Shown here: positions 20,801-29,012 of the stretch, piece by piece
Layout: each line of letters opens with the position of its first letter
Numbering within the stretch: the stretch's first letter is position 1
Source of the DNA: Actinomycetota bacterium
Lineage (GTDB): Bacteria > Actinomycetota > Actinomycetes > Mycobacteriales > HKI-0501
Direction: 5' to 3'
NCBI GenBank assembly: GCA_030840805.1
Contig: JAVEDU010000054.1
Location: 1 to 64,000 of the forward strand
DNA length: 64,000 nt
Notes under the pieces: model-generated
The model's database searches: none
Seen by the model: only the letters and a program-made list of their open reading frames with translations
Told to the model about the DNA's origin: nothing
Program-made: the position numbers and the translations under genes

Positions 20801-22246
20801 TCAGCCGGGCAGGCGCGGACCGGCCTTCCGCAGGTCCGCCATCCACGCCTCCACCTCGTCCGACCGGCGGGGGAGCGCCGCCGACAGGTTCTCCCGGCCG
20901 TCCGCCGTCACGAGGATGTCGTCCTCGATCCGTACCCCGATCCCGCGGTACTCCTCGGGCACGGTGAGGTCGTCGGCCTGGAAGTACAGCCCCGGCTCGA
21001 CGGTCAGCACATGTCCCTCGGCGAGCGTCCCCTCCAGGTACGCCGTGGCGCGCGCCCGCGCGCAGTCGTGTACGTCCAGGCCGAGGGAGTGGCTGGTGGA
21101 GTGGAGCGTCCAGCGCCGGTGCAGGCCGCACCCCGGCTCCAGGGACTCCTCCGCGCTCACCGGCAGGATGCCCCAGTCGGCGAGCCCCTCGGCGATCACC
21201 CGCATCGCCGCGTCGTGGGCCGCCCGGAACGGCACGCCCGGCCGCACCGCCGCGATGCCCGCCTCCTGTGCCGCGAACACCAGGTCGTAGACCCGGCGCT
21301 GCACGTCGGAGAACCGGCCGTTGACCGGCAAGGTGCGCGTGACGTCCGCCGTGTAGAGGTGGGTGTCCTCCACCCCGGCGTCCAGCAGCAGCAGGTCGCC
21401 GGGGCGGACCCGGCCGTCGTTGCGGATCCAGTGCAGCGTGCACGCGTGCGCGCCGGCCGCCGCGATCGTGGAGTAGCCGACCGCGTTGCCGTCGTGCCGC
21501 GCCCGCAGCCCGAACACGCCCTCCACCAGCCGCTCCGACACCTCGCGGTCGGCCGGCAGCGCGCGCACGACGTCCTCGAAGCCCTCGGCCGTCGCCGCGA
21601 CGGCGAGGCGCAGGCGGCCGCGCTCCCACGAGTCCTTCACCAGCCGGAGCTCGGCCAGCACCGCCGCCAGCTCACCGTCCCGCAGCCCGTCGTCGGCCAC
21701 GCCCACCGCGGCGTCCACCGTGGCGTCGATGCCGCGGAGCACCCGGGTCGTCTCCGGGTCCAGCTCGGCGAGCGCCTTGGCCAGGTCCCGGATGTGCGCC
21801 GTCTCCACGGCCAGCAGGGCGGCAGTCCCGGCCAGCGTGGGGCGGCGGCCGACCCACAGCTCCCCGTACACCCGGTCTCGGAAGAACTCGTCGGTGTCCC
21901 GGGGGGAGCGCGGGTGCAGGTACAGCGCGGCAGACCCGTCCGGGCGCAGGACCAGGACCTCGTCCGGCTCGTGGCTGCCGGTGAGCCAGTAGAAGTCGCT
22001 CCCGGGCCGGAACTCGTAGTCCGTGTCGTTGGCCCGGACCTTCAGGCCGCCGGTCGGTACCACCAGCGTGTCGCCGGCGAAGCGCTCGCCCAGGGCCTGC
22101 CGGCGGCGGGCGTGGAACGGCGCGTGCTCCGCCGCGGTGACGTCGCGATCCTCGGTGTCTGCCCAGCCGGACCGCATGGACTCGGCCAGCCGCTCCGGCA
22201 GCCCCTGGTCGTGGCTGGAGGTCTTCACACCCTCGTGCTCGCTCAT
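20801..22246 (-). CDS. pepP: Xaa-Pro aminopeptidase (PepP, M24B)
   Basis: A 481-residue cytosolic metallopeptidase that removes N-terminal residues preceding proline. The N-terminal creatinase-like domain has [14 protein letters not shown]. The C-terminal pita-bread fold has the metal ligands in [20 protein letters not shown], the His in [13 protein letters not shown], and Glu in LTVEPGLYF and [12 protein letters not shown] at 22246 is seven bases after a TACCGT box, so the message may be leaderless. Only 42 bases separate it from divergent asnB. Confidence 0.93.
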   Translation of the reverse strand: MSEHEGVKTSSHDQGLPERLAESMRSGWADTEDRDVTAAEHAPFHARRRQALGERFAGDTLVVPTGGLKVRANDTDYEFRPGSDFYWLTGSHEPDEVLVLRPDGSAALYLHPRSPRDTDEFFRDRVYGELWVGRRPTLAGTAALLAVETAHIRDLAKALAELDPETTRVLRGIDATVDAAVGVADDGLRDGELAAVLAELRLVKDSWERGRLRLAVAATAEGFEDVVRALPADREVSERLVEGVFGLRARHDGNAVGYSTIAAAGAHACTLHWIRNDGRVRPGDLLLLDAGVEDTHLYTADVTRTLPVNGRFSDVQRRVYDLVFAAQEAGIAAVRPGVPFRAAHDAAMRVIAEGLADWGILPVSAEESLEPGCGLHRRWTLHSTSHSLGLDVHDCARARATAYLEGTLAEGHVLTVEPGLYFQADDLTVPEEYRGIGVRIEDDILVTADGRENLSAALPRRSDEVEAWMADLRKAGPRLPG

Positions 22247-22288
22247 GGCCTCCACGGTAGCCGCCCCCGTCGTGGGAGGATGGGCGCC

Positions 22289-24202
22289 ATGTGCGGCCTG
22301 CTCACCTTTGTCAGCGCCTGCGGCGACGCCGCGGCCCACCGCGAACCGATCGCCGACGCGCTCGAATCCGCCCATCACCGGGGGCCGGACGAGACCGGCG
22401 TCACGGTCGCGGGCTCGGACGTCGTCCTCGGCTTCAAGAGGCTGTCGATCATCGACGTCGAGCACAGCCACCAGCCGATCTACTACGGCGACGGCCGGTA
22501 CGTGATGACGTTCAACGGCGAGATCTACAACTACCTGGAGCTCCGCGAGGAGCTCACCGCCGACTTCGGCGCGAAGTTCGAGACCGACGGCGACAGCGAG
22601 ACGATCCTCGCCGCGTACCACCACTGGGGCGAGGCCGCGGTCAACCGGCTGCGGGGCATGTTCGCGTTCGTCATCTGGGACACCGTCGAGGGGCGGGCGT
22701 TCGGCGCCCGGGACTTCTACGGCATCAAGCCGCTGCACTACCTGGTGAACGACGACGGCCTGTACCTGGCGAGCGAGAAGAAGGCGCTTGTGCCGTTCTC
22801 CGCGGCGGCCCGGCAGGGCGACGCGGGCATCGACCCGGCGAGCCTGTCGCACTACCTGACCCTCCAGTACGTCCCGGAGCCCGCGACGCTGCACCGCGAC
22901 ATCACCCGGATCGAGTCGGGGGAGTGCTTCACCTACACGCCCACCGGCGGGATCGCGGTGCGCCGCTACTACACCCCGGACTTCCGGCCCACCCCGCAGT
23001 CGTCCCCGGAGGCGCTGTTCGCGCGGATCCGCGAGGCGCTGCGGGAGTCGGTGGCGCTGCACCTGCGGTCCGAGGTTCCGGTCGGGGCGTTCCTGTCCAG
23101 CGGCATCGACTCGACCGCGATCGTCGCGCTGGCCCGGGAGCACAAGCCGGACATCAAGACCTTCACGGTCGGGTACGAGGTGGACGGGTACTCCGAGATC
23201 GAGGTCGCCCAGCAGTCCGCGCGGTGGCTCGACGTCACGACGATCCCGACCCTGATCAGCGCCGACGACATGATGGACGCGCTGCCGCGGATCGTCTGGC
23301 AGCTCGACGACCCGGTGGCCGACCCGGCGCTCGTGCCGCTGTACTTCGTCGCGAAGTCGGCCGCCGAGCACGTCACGGTCGTGCTGTCGGGTGAGGGCGC
23401 GGACGAGTTCTTCGGCGGCTACGGCATCTACCGCGAGCCGCTGTCGCTGCGGCACCTGCAGGCGCTGCCCGGCCCGCTGCAGCGGGGGCTGAAGGCGCTG
23501 TCCCGGGTCATCCCCGAGGGCGTCCGCGGCAGGTCGTACCTGGAGCGGGGCACCACCCCGATCGAGGAGCGCTACTACGGCAACGCGCGGATGTTCACGG
23601 AGGCCGAGAAGTCCCGGCTGATGCGCTCGTACGACCCGTCGGTCGCGTACACCGACGTCACCGCGGCGCACTACCGCGACTCGGCGCATCTCGACGACGT
23701 GACGCGGATGCAGTACATCGACCTGTTCACCTGGCTGCGCGGCGACATCCTGGTCAAGGCCGACCGGATGTCGATGGCGCACTCGCTGGAGCTGCGGGTG
23801 CCGTTCCTGGACACCGGGGTGTTCGAGGTCGCGGCCACGATCCCGCAGGAGCTGAAGGTGACCTCGGACGGCGTGCGCAAGTACGCGCTGCGCCGGGCGC
23901 TGGCGGAGGTCGTCCCGCCGCACATCGTGAACCGGCCCAAGCTCGGCTTCCCCGTCCCGACCCGGGTGTGGCTGAAGTCGGTCATGTACGACTGGGCGCG
24001 GGACATCATCGGCAGCTCGGGCGCCGGGCAGCTCCTGGACCTGCCGTACGCGCTGACCCTGCTCGACGCCCACCGGCGCGGCGACGCCGACCACAGCCGG
24101 AAGGTCTGGACCGTGCTGGTGTTCTGCGTGTGGTACGCGATCTACGTCGAGGGCACGCTCGACCCCCGGCCCGCGCCGGCGGCGTCCCGCCTGGCGCACT
24201 GA
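22289..24202 (+). CDS. asnB: Asparagine synthetase B, glutamine-hydrolysing
   Basis: A 637-residue enzyme making asparagine from aspartate, glutamine and ATP. The N-terminal glutaminase domain begins with the nucleophile Cys2 (MCGLL) and has HRGPDETG, NGEIYNY and DGDSETIL. The synthetase domain has the PP-loop LSSGIDSTAI and GEGADEFFGGYG. In mycobacteria AsnB also amidates meso-DAP in peptidoglycan; that role is possible but not shown here. The start has GGAGG nine bases upstream, which excludes the longer open frame antisense to pepP. Confidence 0.93.
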   Translation: MCGLLTFVSACGDAAAHREPIADALESAHHRGPDETGVTVAGSDVVLGFKRLSIIDVEHSHQPIYYGDGRYVMTFNGEIYNYLELREELTADFGAKFETDGDSETILAAYHHWGEAAVNRLRGMFAFVIWDTVEGRAFGARDFYGIKPLHYLVNDDGLYLASEKKALVPFSAAARQGDAGIDPASLSHYLTLQYVPEPATLHRDITRIESGECFTYTPTGGIAVRRYYTPDFRPTPQSSPEALFARIREALRESVALHLRSEVPVGAFLSSGIDSTAIVALAREHKPDIKTFTVGYEVDGYSEIEVAQQSARWLDVTTIPTLISADDMMDALPRIVWQLDDPVADPALVPLYFVAKSAAEHVTVVLSGEGADEFFGGYGIYREPLSLRHLQALPGPLQRGLKALSRVIPEGVRGRSYLERGTTPIEERYYGNARMFTEAEKSRLMRSYDPSVAYTDVTAAHYRDSAHLDDVTRMQYIDLFTWLRGDILVKADRMSMAHSLELRVPFLDTGVFEVAATIPQELKVTSDGVRKYALRRALAEVVPPHIVNRPKLGFPVPTRVWLKSVMYDWARDIIGSSGAGQLLDLPYALTLLDAHRRGDADHSRKVWTVLVFCVWYAIYVEGTLDPRPAPAASRLAH

Positions 24203-24235
24203 GCGCCGCGGCGCCGCCCGACGGCGCGGCGGCGC
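24203..24235 (+). terminator. GC-rich hairpin after asnB
   Basis: A 14-bp stem with one mismatch (24203-24216 with 24222-24235) and a CCCGA loop begins at the base after the asnB stop codon. No U-run follows. Confidence 0.5.
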
Positions 24236-24360
24236 GCGGGCCCGCCTGACCCGCGGGAGGCGAGGACACCGCGGGGCACGGTGAGCACGGCCGTCGCGGC
24301 CGGAGGTGTTCGGGCTTCGCCGGTGGTGGCAGAGTGACTCCCAGCTGGTGAGGGGGTTGC

Positions 24361-25107
24361 ATGGCACCTGACGCGCACCCTCGGGAGGACGGCGACCCGG
24401 TCGCCGGTTTCCACTCACGGCTGCGCGATCTTCATCTCGCGGCCGGGAAGCCGTCGGCCAGGGTGCTGGAGAAGAAGACCGGCTACGGGAGCACGACGTG
24501 CAACGACGTGCTCCGGGGCGCCCGCTTCCCGTCCTGGGAGGTGACCGAGGCGCTCGTCGCGGTGCTCGGCGGGGACGAGCTGGACTGGCGACCGCGCTGG
24601 CAGGACGCCCGTCGCGCGCTGGACGCCCGCCAGGCCACCACCGGCTCGGCGGGCCGGACGGTGGCCGCGGCCCCGGCACCGGAGGGCGAACCCGCGTCCG
24701 CCCCGGCGGGCGGCGCGGCGACCGGATCACCGGCCGGTCCGCCGGCGCACCGGGGCCGGTGGCGCCGCACCGTCGCGCTGGCGTCGGTCGTCGGCGCCGC
24801 GATCCTGACCGTCGTGGTGCTGGTCGTCGTCCTCCCCGCCGTCACGGGCGGGCCGTCGAGTCCGCCCGCCACGCCGACCTGCCCGATGGTCCGGAGGTAC
24901 ACCGTCGAGGTACAGGGCCGCCTGCTCGACGCGGGCGGCCACGTGATCGGCGAGATCGTGCCCGGGGACGTGGTCGACGCGGACCACCTCGATACGGGCC
25001 CGTACCGCAGCCGCCGGAAGGTCACGGTGGTGCGCAGCGGCAAGGTGGGCTACGCCGACCCGGCCAAGCTGCGCTTCGTCGCGACGATCTGCCGCACCCG
25101 GACCTGA
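24361..25107 (+). CDS. XRE-type HTH protein with membrane anchor and SH3-like outer domain
   Basis: A 248-residue protein in three parts. Residues 16-90 form an XRE-like HTH (RLRDLHLAAGKPSARVLEKK, LRGARFPSWEVTEALVAVLG); residues 95-135 are a Pro/Ala-rich linker; one transmembrane helix is at 137-161. An outer domain of about 75 residues bracketed by C174 and C244 follows, probably SH3-like (VEVQGRLLDAGGHVIGEIV, GKVGYADPAKLRF). The next three genes encode small secreted proteins, two with a similar Cys-bracketed domain. It may therefore be a membrane-bound regulator that senses outside signals. Function is unknown. Confidence 0.75.
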   Translation: MAPDAHPREDGDPVAGFHSRLRDLHLAAGKPSARVLEKKTGYGSTTCNDVLRGARFPSWEVTEALVAVLGGDELDWRPRWQDARRALDARQATTGSAGRTVAAAPAPEGEPASAPAGGAATGSPAGPPAHRGRWRRTVALASVVGAAILTVVVLVVVLPAVTGGPSSPPATPTCPMVRRYTVEVQGRLLDAGGHVIGEIVPGDVVDADHLDTGPYRSRRKVTVVRSGKVGYADPAKLRFVATICRTRT

Positions 25108-25171
25108 CCCGACCGCCCGCCGTCCCGATCCGGCCCGAGCTGTCCCGCGCCGTCCTGCGCGTATCCCGAGG

Positions 25172-25216
25172 TGTCCGCCGCCGTCCGGCAACGCTGGAAG
25201 GACGGCCGGGCGGACA
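25172..25216 (+). terminator. Hairpin upstream of the small secreted-protein genes
   Basis: TGTCCGCC followed by GCCGTCC (25172-25186) pairs with GGACGGC, a two-base bulge, and GGCGGACA (25200-25216). It lies in the 167-base gap between the HTH gene and the first secreted gene. It could be a terminator, or an mRNA structure allowing the secreted genes a higher level than the regulator. Confidence 0.45.
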
Positions 25217-25274
25217 GCTACGCAGAGGGCAGGCGGCCGGTCATGCCGGATCGGCCGGTGACAGAGGAGGTCCC

Positions 25275-25607
25275 ATGCGTCAGATCGCGAAGGTACGCGC
25301 CGCCGCCGCGGCTCCGGCGAGGTCGGCGAGGTGTTGGGCGGCGGCCGGTGTGCTCGGGCTGGTCGTGGCGGTCACCGCCCCCGCCGGTCCGGCCGCGGCC
25401 GACCAGCACGGCTACGACACGGTGGTGTGCCACACCGACACCGCGTACATCTACCAGGATCCCGACACGTCCTCGCCCCGGCTCGACGCGCTGCCGCGCG
25501 GCGCGCACTTCCACGTCTACCACGACGGGGGCACGTTCAAGTTCGGCGTCCGCAACTACAACAGCATCTCCGGACACGTGCTGGCGAGCCAGCTGTGCCG
25601 GGTCTAG
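25275..25607 (+). CDS. Small secreted protein, SH3-like
   Basis: A 110-residue precursor. A twin-basic N-terminus and hydrophobic core end near residue 42 (PAGPAAAD), a plausible signal-peptidase site. The mature 68 residues are bracketed by C52 and C108 and read as a short beta-rich SH3-like fold (AYIYQDPDTSSPRLDALPRG, FHVYHDGGTFKFGV, GHVLASQLC). ATG has GGAGG six bases upstream. The next gene starts 11 bases after its stop. No known family was recognised. Confidence 0.75.
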   Translation: MRQIAKVRAAAAAPARSARCWAAAGVLGLVVAVTAPAGPAAADQHGYDTVVCHTDTAYIYQDPDTSSPRLDALPRGAHFHVYHDGGTFKFGVRNYNSISGHVLASQLCRV

Positions 25608-25618
25608 GGAGGGACGAC

Positions 25619-26023
25619 ATGCACATCAACTCGCGATCGCGACGCGCCGTCGCCGTCACCGCTGCGGCGGGCGCGCTGGCCGGATCGCTCGTGTTCGGCA
25701 CCGCGGCCACCGCGGCCGGGTCGGGCCGGGAGACCGCGGCCGGCCCCGCGTCGACGGCCACCGCGTCGGTGGCCGGCGATCGGCGCTGCGTCCAATGGAG
25801 CAAGGTGTACGTCCGCAACTACCCAGCCGGGCAGGCCTGGGAGAACCTGCAGCACAACGAGACGTTCAGCGTGTACGAGTACCGCGACAGCGGCTGGGCC
25901 CGGGGCTTCGCCTGGGGTGACCTGAACACCGACCAGAGCCCCTACGCGCCGCCGTACAACAACGTCTGGGTCGAGACGGCGGCCCTCGGTCACCACGTCA
26001 ACGACGGATCATCCTGCCCCTGA
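25619..26023 (+). CDS. Small secreted protein, SH3-like paralogue
   Basis: A 134-residue precursor with a signal peptide to about residue 33. The mature part begins with an Ala/Thr-rich stretch, then a domain bracketed by C57 and C133 with aromatic strands (VYVRNYPAGQAWENLQHN, FSVYEYRDSGWARGFAW). Its layout parallels the preceding gene, and the two are probably related. GGGAGGG lies before the ATG. It is part of the 24.4-26.7 kb operon. Cell-wall binding is a guess from the fold alone. Confidence 0.75.
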   Translation: MHINSRSRRAVAVTAAAGALAGSLVFGTAATAAGSGRETAAGPASTATASVAGDRRCVQWSKVYVRNYPAGQAWENLQHNETFSVYEYRDSGWARGFAWGDLNTDQSPYAPPYNNVWVETAALGHHVNDGSSCP

Positions 26024-26047
26024 GCCCCGGGAGGAGAGGAGAACGCG

Positions 26048-26734
26048 ATGCGAGCCAACGACAGGGAGCAGCCGGCGCGCCGCCGGACCGCGGTACTCGG
26101 AGGCTGCCTCGTGCTGGCCGCCGGAGCCCTGCTCGCCGGAACGCCCGCCGAGGCGGCGAGCCACCGGCACATCAGGGCGGGCGTCATTCCGACGATCTCC
26201 TACGCGCCGAACTCCTACGTCATCGGCAACGCGTACCCGGGCTGGTCGATGTTCGTCCAGGGTCCCCGGCAGTTCGCGAGGGGCCCCGGCAATCCCGGCG
26301 GCGCCTACTACCGGTGGGGGTTCCTCGGGGGGCAGTTCCGCCGGTGCGCGTGGATCGAGGACGGCAACACGACCGGCGGGACGCCGACCCCCAACCGCTG
26401 CGGCGCTCCGCGGCAGATCGACACCCCGTACTTCCTGCGGACGTTCACCAACGGCACCAAGAACGACAACGCCGGCGACGGCTCGCCGACACACATGAAC
26501 CACGGCGCCTCCGGGTGCACCGACCACAGGGCGTACGGCAACGTGTCCCCGTGGGCGACGCCGGCCCGACCGGCGAACGTGGTCGGGGACGTGCCGGACG
26601 GCAAGTCGCTGCTCTGGCGTTACGTCAGCCGTGACGGCAGGTGGGTGATGGTCCGCGATCCGCACCCGGCAGCGGGCAAGCCGAACTGGTACTTCGTGCC
26701 ACGGGCCTGCGTCAGCCTCGCGAACCGGAACTGA
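26048..26734 (+). CDS. Secreted protein of unknown family
   Basis: A 228-residue precursor; the signal peptide runs to about residue 37 (GTPAEAASH). The mature part is rich in Gly, Asn, Pro and aromatic residues, with four cysteines and a segment KNDNAGDGSPTHMNHGASGC followed by DHRAYGNVSPW. The C-terminal third (GKSLLWRYVSRDGRWVMVRD, PNWYFVPRACVSL) looks like the beta-rich SH3-like end seen in the two previous proteins. It has GGAGAGGAG upstream and is the last gene of the group. I do not recognise the family. Confidence 0.72.
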   Translation: MRANDREQPARRRTAVLGGCLVLAAGALLAGTPAEAASHRHIRAGVIPTISYAPNSYVIGNAYPGWSMFVQGPRQFARGPGNPGGAYYRWGFLGGQFRRCAWIEDGNTTGGTPTPNRCGAPRQIDTPYFLRTFTNGTKNDNAGDGSPTHMNHGASGCTDHRAYGNVSPWATPARPANVVGDVPDGKSLLWRYVSRDGRWVMVRDPHPAAGKPNWYFVPRACVSLANRN

Positions 26735-26762
26735 GCACGGTTCGTGCCCGCGACCGCCGATG

Positions 26763-26796
26763 GCACTCACCCGTCGTCCTCGCGGCGGGTGAGTGC
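26763..26796. terminator. Convergent terminator at 26.8 kb
   Basis: Arms GCACTCACCCG (26763-26773) and CGGGTGAGTGC (26786-26796) form a perfect 11-bp stem with a 12-base loop, between the secreted-protein operon and the convergent metallo-hydrolase. Its last base is the first base of the hydrolase stop codon. Confidence 0.65.
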
Positions 26797-27617
26797 TACA
26801 GGCGGCCGTCCAGGTCCGCGTAGGCGCGCAGGACGGCGACCAGCGCGACCCCGGGGCCGTACGGCGCCACCGCCGCGACGTCCTCGGGCGGGCGGTCGTC
26901 GGCATGGCCGTCCCGGCAGAGCCAGGCGAGCCTGGCCAGCTCGTCGTGCTGGGCCTTGACGAAGTCCCGACCCACCGCCGCGCCGTGCCCGGGGACCACG
27001 GTGGCCGTCCCGACGAGGCCCTCGACGATCTCCAGCAGCGCCGCGTCGGTGGCCGGCCAGTCGAGCGGCCAGGCGTCACCGAACCCCGGCGGCCCGCTCT
27101 CCTCGACCAGGTCGCCCGCCACGACGGTGGCCGCGTCCGGTACCACGACCACCAGGTCGTCGTCGGTGTGGCCACGGCCCAGGTGGACGAGCTGGACGGT
27201 GCGCCCACCCACGTCCAGCACCGTCTCCTCGCGAACGGTCCGATCCGGTACGCGCACCGTCGTCGCGAGGATGCCGTCGGCCAGCCGCGGGAACTCCGCG
27301 GCGATCTCGGCGAGCGCCCGGTCGTCCAGGGCCGCGAGCCGGTCCGCGCACCCCTCGTGCGCCCACACCTCGGCGCCCGGCCCGGCCACGACCGCGTTGC
27401 CGAAGCAGTGGTCGAAGTGGTGGTGGGTGTTCACCACGCGGTACGGCAGCGGCGTGACGCGGCGCACCGCGGCGGCCAGCTCCGCGGCCTGCGCGGGCGT
27501 GGCGAGGGTGTCCACGAGCAGTGCCTCGTCCGGACCCACGACGAGCGTCGAGTTCACGTCCAGGACGGGGTAGCGCAGCACGTACACGCCGTCCGCCACC
27601 TCGGCGAAGCGCGGCAC
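26796..27617 (-). CDS. Metallo-beta-lactamase fold hydrolase
   Basis: A 273-residue binuclear metal hydrolase. Zinc ligands are visible in VNTHHHFDHCFGN, in LVHLGRGHTDDD, in VAGDLVEE and in VVPGHG. The sequence is nearest to quinoprotein-relay-associated or glyoxalase-II-like hydrolases and not to true beta-lactamases; no signal peptide is present. GTG at 27617 starts three bases after the stop codon of the thioesterase-like gene, so both are made from one message. The substrate is unknown, but the pairing hints at thioester or acyl detoxification. Confidence 0.85.
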   Translation of the reverse strand: MPRFAEVADGVYVLRYPVLDVNSTLVVGPDEALLVDTLATPAQAAELAAAVRRVTPLPYRVVNTHHHFDHCFGNAVVAGPGAEVWAHEGCADRLAALDDRALAEIAAEFPRLADGILATTVRVPDRTVREETVLDVGGRTVQLVHLGRGHTDDDLVVVVPDAATVVAGDLVEESGPPGFGDAWPLDWPATDAALLEIVEGLVGTATVVPGHGAAVGRDFVKAQHDELARLAWLCRDGHADDRPPEDVAAVAPYGPGVALVAVLRAYADLDGRL

Positions 27618-27620
27618 CTG

Positions 27621-27995
27621 CTACGCCCGGCCGAACCGGGTGCGGTCGACCACGACCCGTTCGATGCGCCCCTCGGCGACCGTCTGGGCGCCGTCGTCCC
27701 GGACCACGACCGCGAACGCGAGCTTCCGCCCGTTCACCGAGACCAGGTGGGCCTCGGCCTGGACGGTCCCGCCGACCGGCGTGGGGACCCGGTGGTCCAG
27801 CTCCACCCGGGTGCCGACCGACGTGTACGGATCGGCGAGATGGCCGCCGAGCGCGGCGACGGTGGCCTGCTCGGCCAGCGCGACGACGCGGGGGGTGCCG
27901 AGGACGTCGACGTCGCCGGAGCCGAGCGCGGCCGCCGTGTCCTGCTCGGTGACCGTCAGTCCGGCCCGGCCGGTGAGTCCCACCTGGAGCGTCAT
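27621..27995 (-). CDS. Hotdog-fold thioesterase, FlK-like
   Basis: A 124-residue single hotdog domain similar to fluoroacetyl-CoA thioesterase FlK. The family pattern is visible in VLGTPRVVALAEQATVAAL (Thr and Glu of the active site) and GTRVELDHRVPTPVGGTV (the His). Most actinobacterial homologues are general acyl-CoA thioesterases, so FlK activity itself should not be assumed. ATG is six bases after a TAGGGT box. It forms an operon with the metallo-hydrolase. Confidence 0.82.
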   Translation of the reverse strand: MTLQVGLTGRAGLTVTEQDTAAALGSGDVDVLGTPRVVALAEQATVAALGGHLADPYTSVGTRVELDHRVPTPVGGTVQAEAHLVSVNGRKLAFAVVVRDDGAQTVAEGRIERVVVDRTRFGRA

Positions 27996-28001
27996 GCGGC
28001 C

Positions 28002-28007
28002 ACCCTA
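28002..28007 (-). promoter_or_regulatory. Leaderless -10 box, thioesterase operon
   Basis: TAGGGT on the minus strand ends six bases before the ATG at 27995. The same arrangement occurs before the genes at 36137 (minus) and 42652 (plus), which supports it as a real promoter element. Confidence 0.45.
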
Positions 28008-28024
28008 GGCGGAAGCCGGAGTCT

Positions 28025-28092
28025 CGACCACGACGGCGGTCCCGGCCCGACCGGACGACGACCACGACGGCGGTCCCGGCCCGACCGGACGA
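28025..28092. repeat. Tandem 34-bp direct repeat, two copies
   Basis: A 34-base unit beginning CGACCACGACGGCGGTCCCG occurs twice head to tail (28025-28058 and 28059-28092) without a mismatch, followed by the first seven bases of a third copy. It lies in the 206-base space between the divergent thioesterase and sirtuin genes. Such exact repeats are prone to copy-number change. Confidence 0.85.
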
Positions 28093-28201
28093 CGACCACC
28101 GGCACCTTTCGGCCGCCTGCGGCGGCACCCGCCGGCCCGGCCGGTGCGTCCCCGTCGAGCGCCCGGCGGGGACCCCGGGCCCGAGCTAACGTCGGGGGAC
28201 C

Positions 28202-28999
28202 ATGACGACCGCACGCGACGACGTCCTGCCGACCGTCGCCGGCTGGCTCCGCGCCGCCCGGCGGGTCACGGTGCTGACCGGCGCCGGGATCTCCACCGAC
28301 TCCGGCATCCCCGACTTCCGCGGCCCGGCCGGGGTCTGGACGAGGAACCCGGCGGCGCAGCGGACCGTCACCCTCGAGGCGTACGTCGCCGACGCGGACG
28401 TCCGCCGTACCGCCTGGCGCAACCGCCGCGACCATCCGGCCTGGCACGCCGAGCCCAACAGCGGGCACCGGGCGCTCGTCGCCCTGGAGCGCTCCGGGCG
28501 GCTCGCCGCGCTGATCACCCAGAACATCGACGGCCTCCACCAGCGCGCCGGCTCGGACCCGGCGCGGGTGATCGAGGTGCACGGGACGCTGTTCGCGGTC
28601 GAGTGCCTGGAGTGCGGGGACCGGACCGCGATGACCGCGGCCCTCGACCGGGTGGCGGCGGGGGAGGACGACCCCGCGTGCCGGCGGTGCGGCGGAATCC
28701 TCAAGGCGGCGACGATCAGCTTCGGCCAGCCGCTGGTGCCGGCGGTCCTGGCCGCTGCCCGGGACGCGGCGGCGGCCTGCGACGTGTTCCTCGCGATCGG
28801 GTCGACGCTGTCCGTCCAGCCCGCCGCCGGGTGCGTCGCGGTCGCCGCGCGGGCAGGCGCGCGGGTCGTGATCGTGAACGCCGACCCGACCCCGTACGAC
28901 CCGATCGCGGCTGCCGTGGTGCGCGCGCCGATCGGCGAGGTGCTGCCCGCCCTGGTGGCCGGCGGCGCGGATGCGGGGAAGTTGCCCCCCCTGCACTAA
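28202..28999 (+). CDS. cobB: NAD-dependent protein deacylase, sirtuin
   Basis: A 265-residue Sir2-family enzyme that removes acyl groups from lysine using NAD. Motifs are TGAGISTDSGIPDFRG, the catalytic TQNIDGLHQRAG and VIEVHG, the zinc cysteines in CLECGD and CRRCGG, and GSTLSVQPAAG for nucleotide binding. An acyl-CoA synthetase lies two genes downstream; CobB enzymes classically reactivate such synthetases, which makes the proximity notable. The start follows directly on a GGGGA sequence. Confidence 0.93.
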   Translation: MTTARDDVLPTVAGWLRAARRVTVLTGAGISTDSGIPDFRGPAGVWTRNPAAQRTVTLEAYVADADVRRTAWRNRRDHPAWHAEPNSGHRALVALERSGRLAALITQNIDGLHQRAGSDPARVIEVHGTLFAVECLECGDRTAMTAALDRVAAGEDDPACRRCGGILKAATISFGQPLVPAVLAAARDAAAACDVFLAIGSTLSVQPAAGCVAVAARAGARVVIVNADPTPYDPIAAAVVRAPIGEVLPALVAGGADAGKLPPLH

Positions 29000-29012
29000 C
29001 ATCGCCCCCGCA

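Noticed and set aside
28025-28099. Possible CRISPR array
   Set aside because: The 34-base units are directly abutted without spacers and only two full copies exist.
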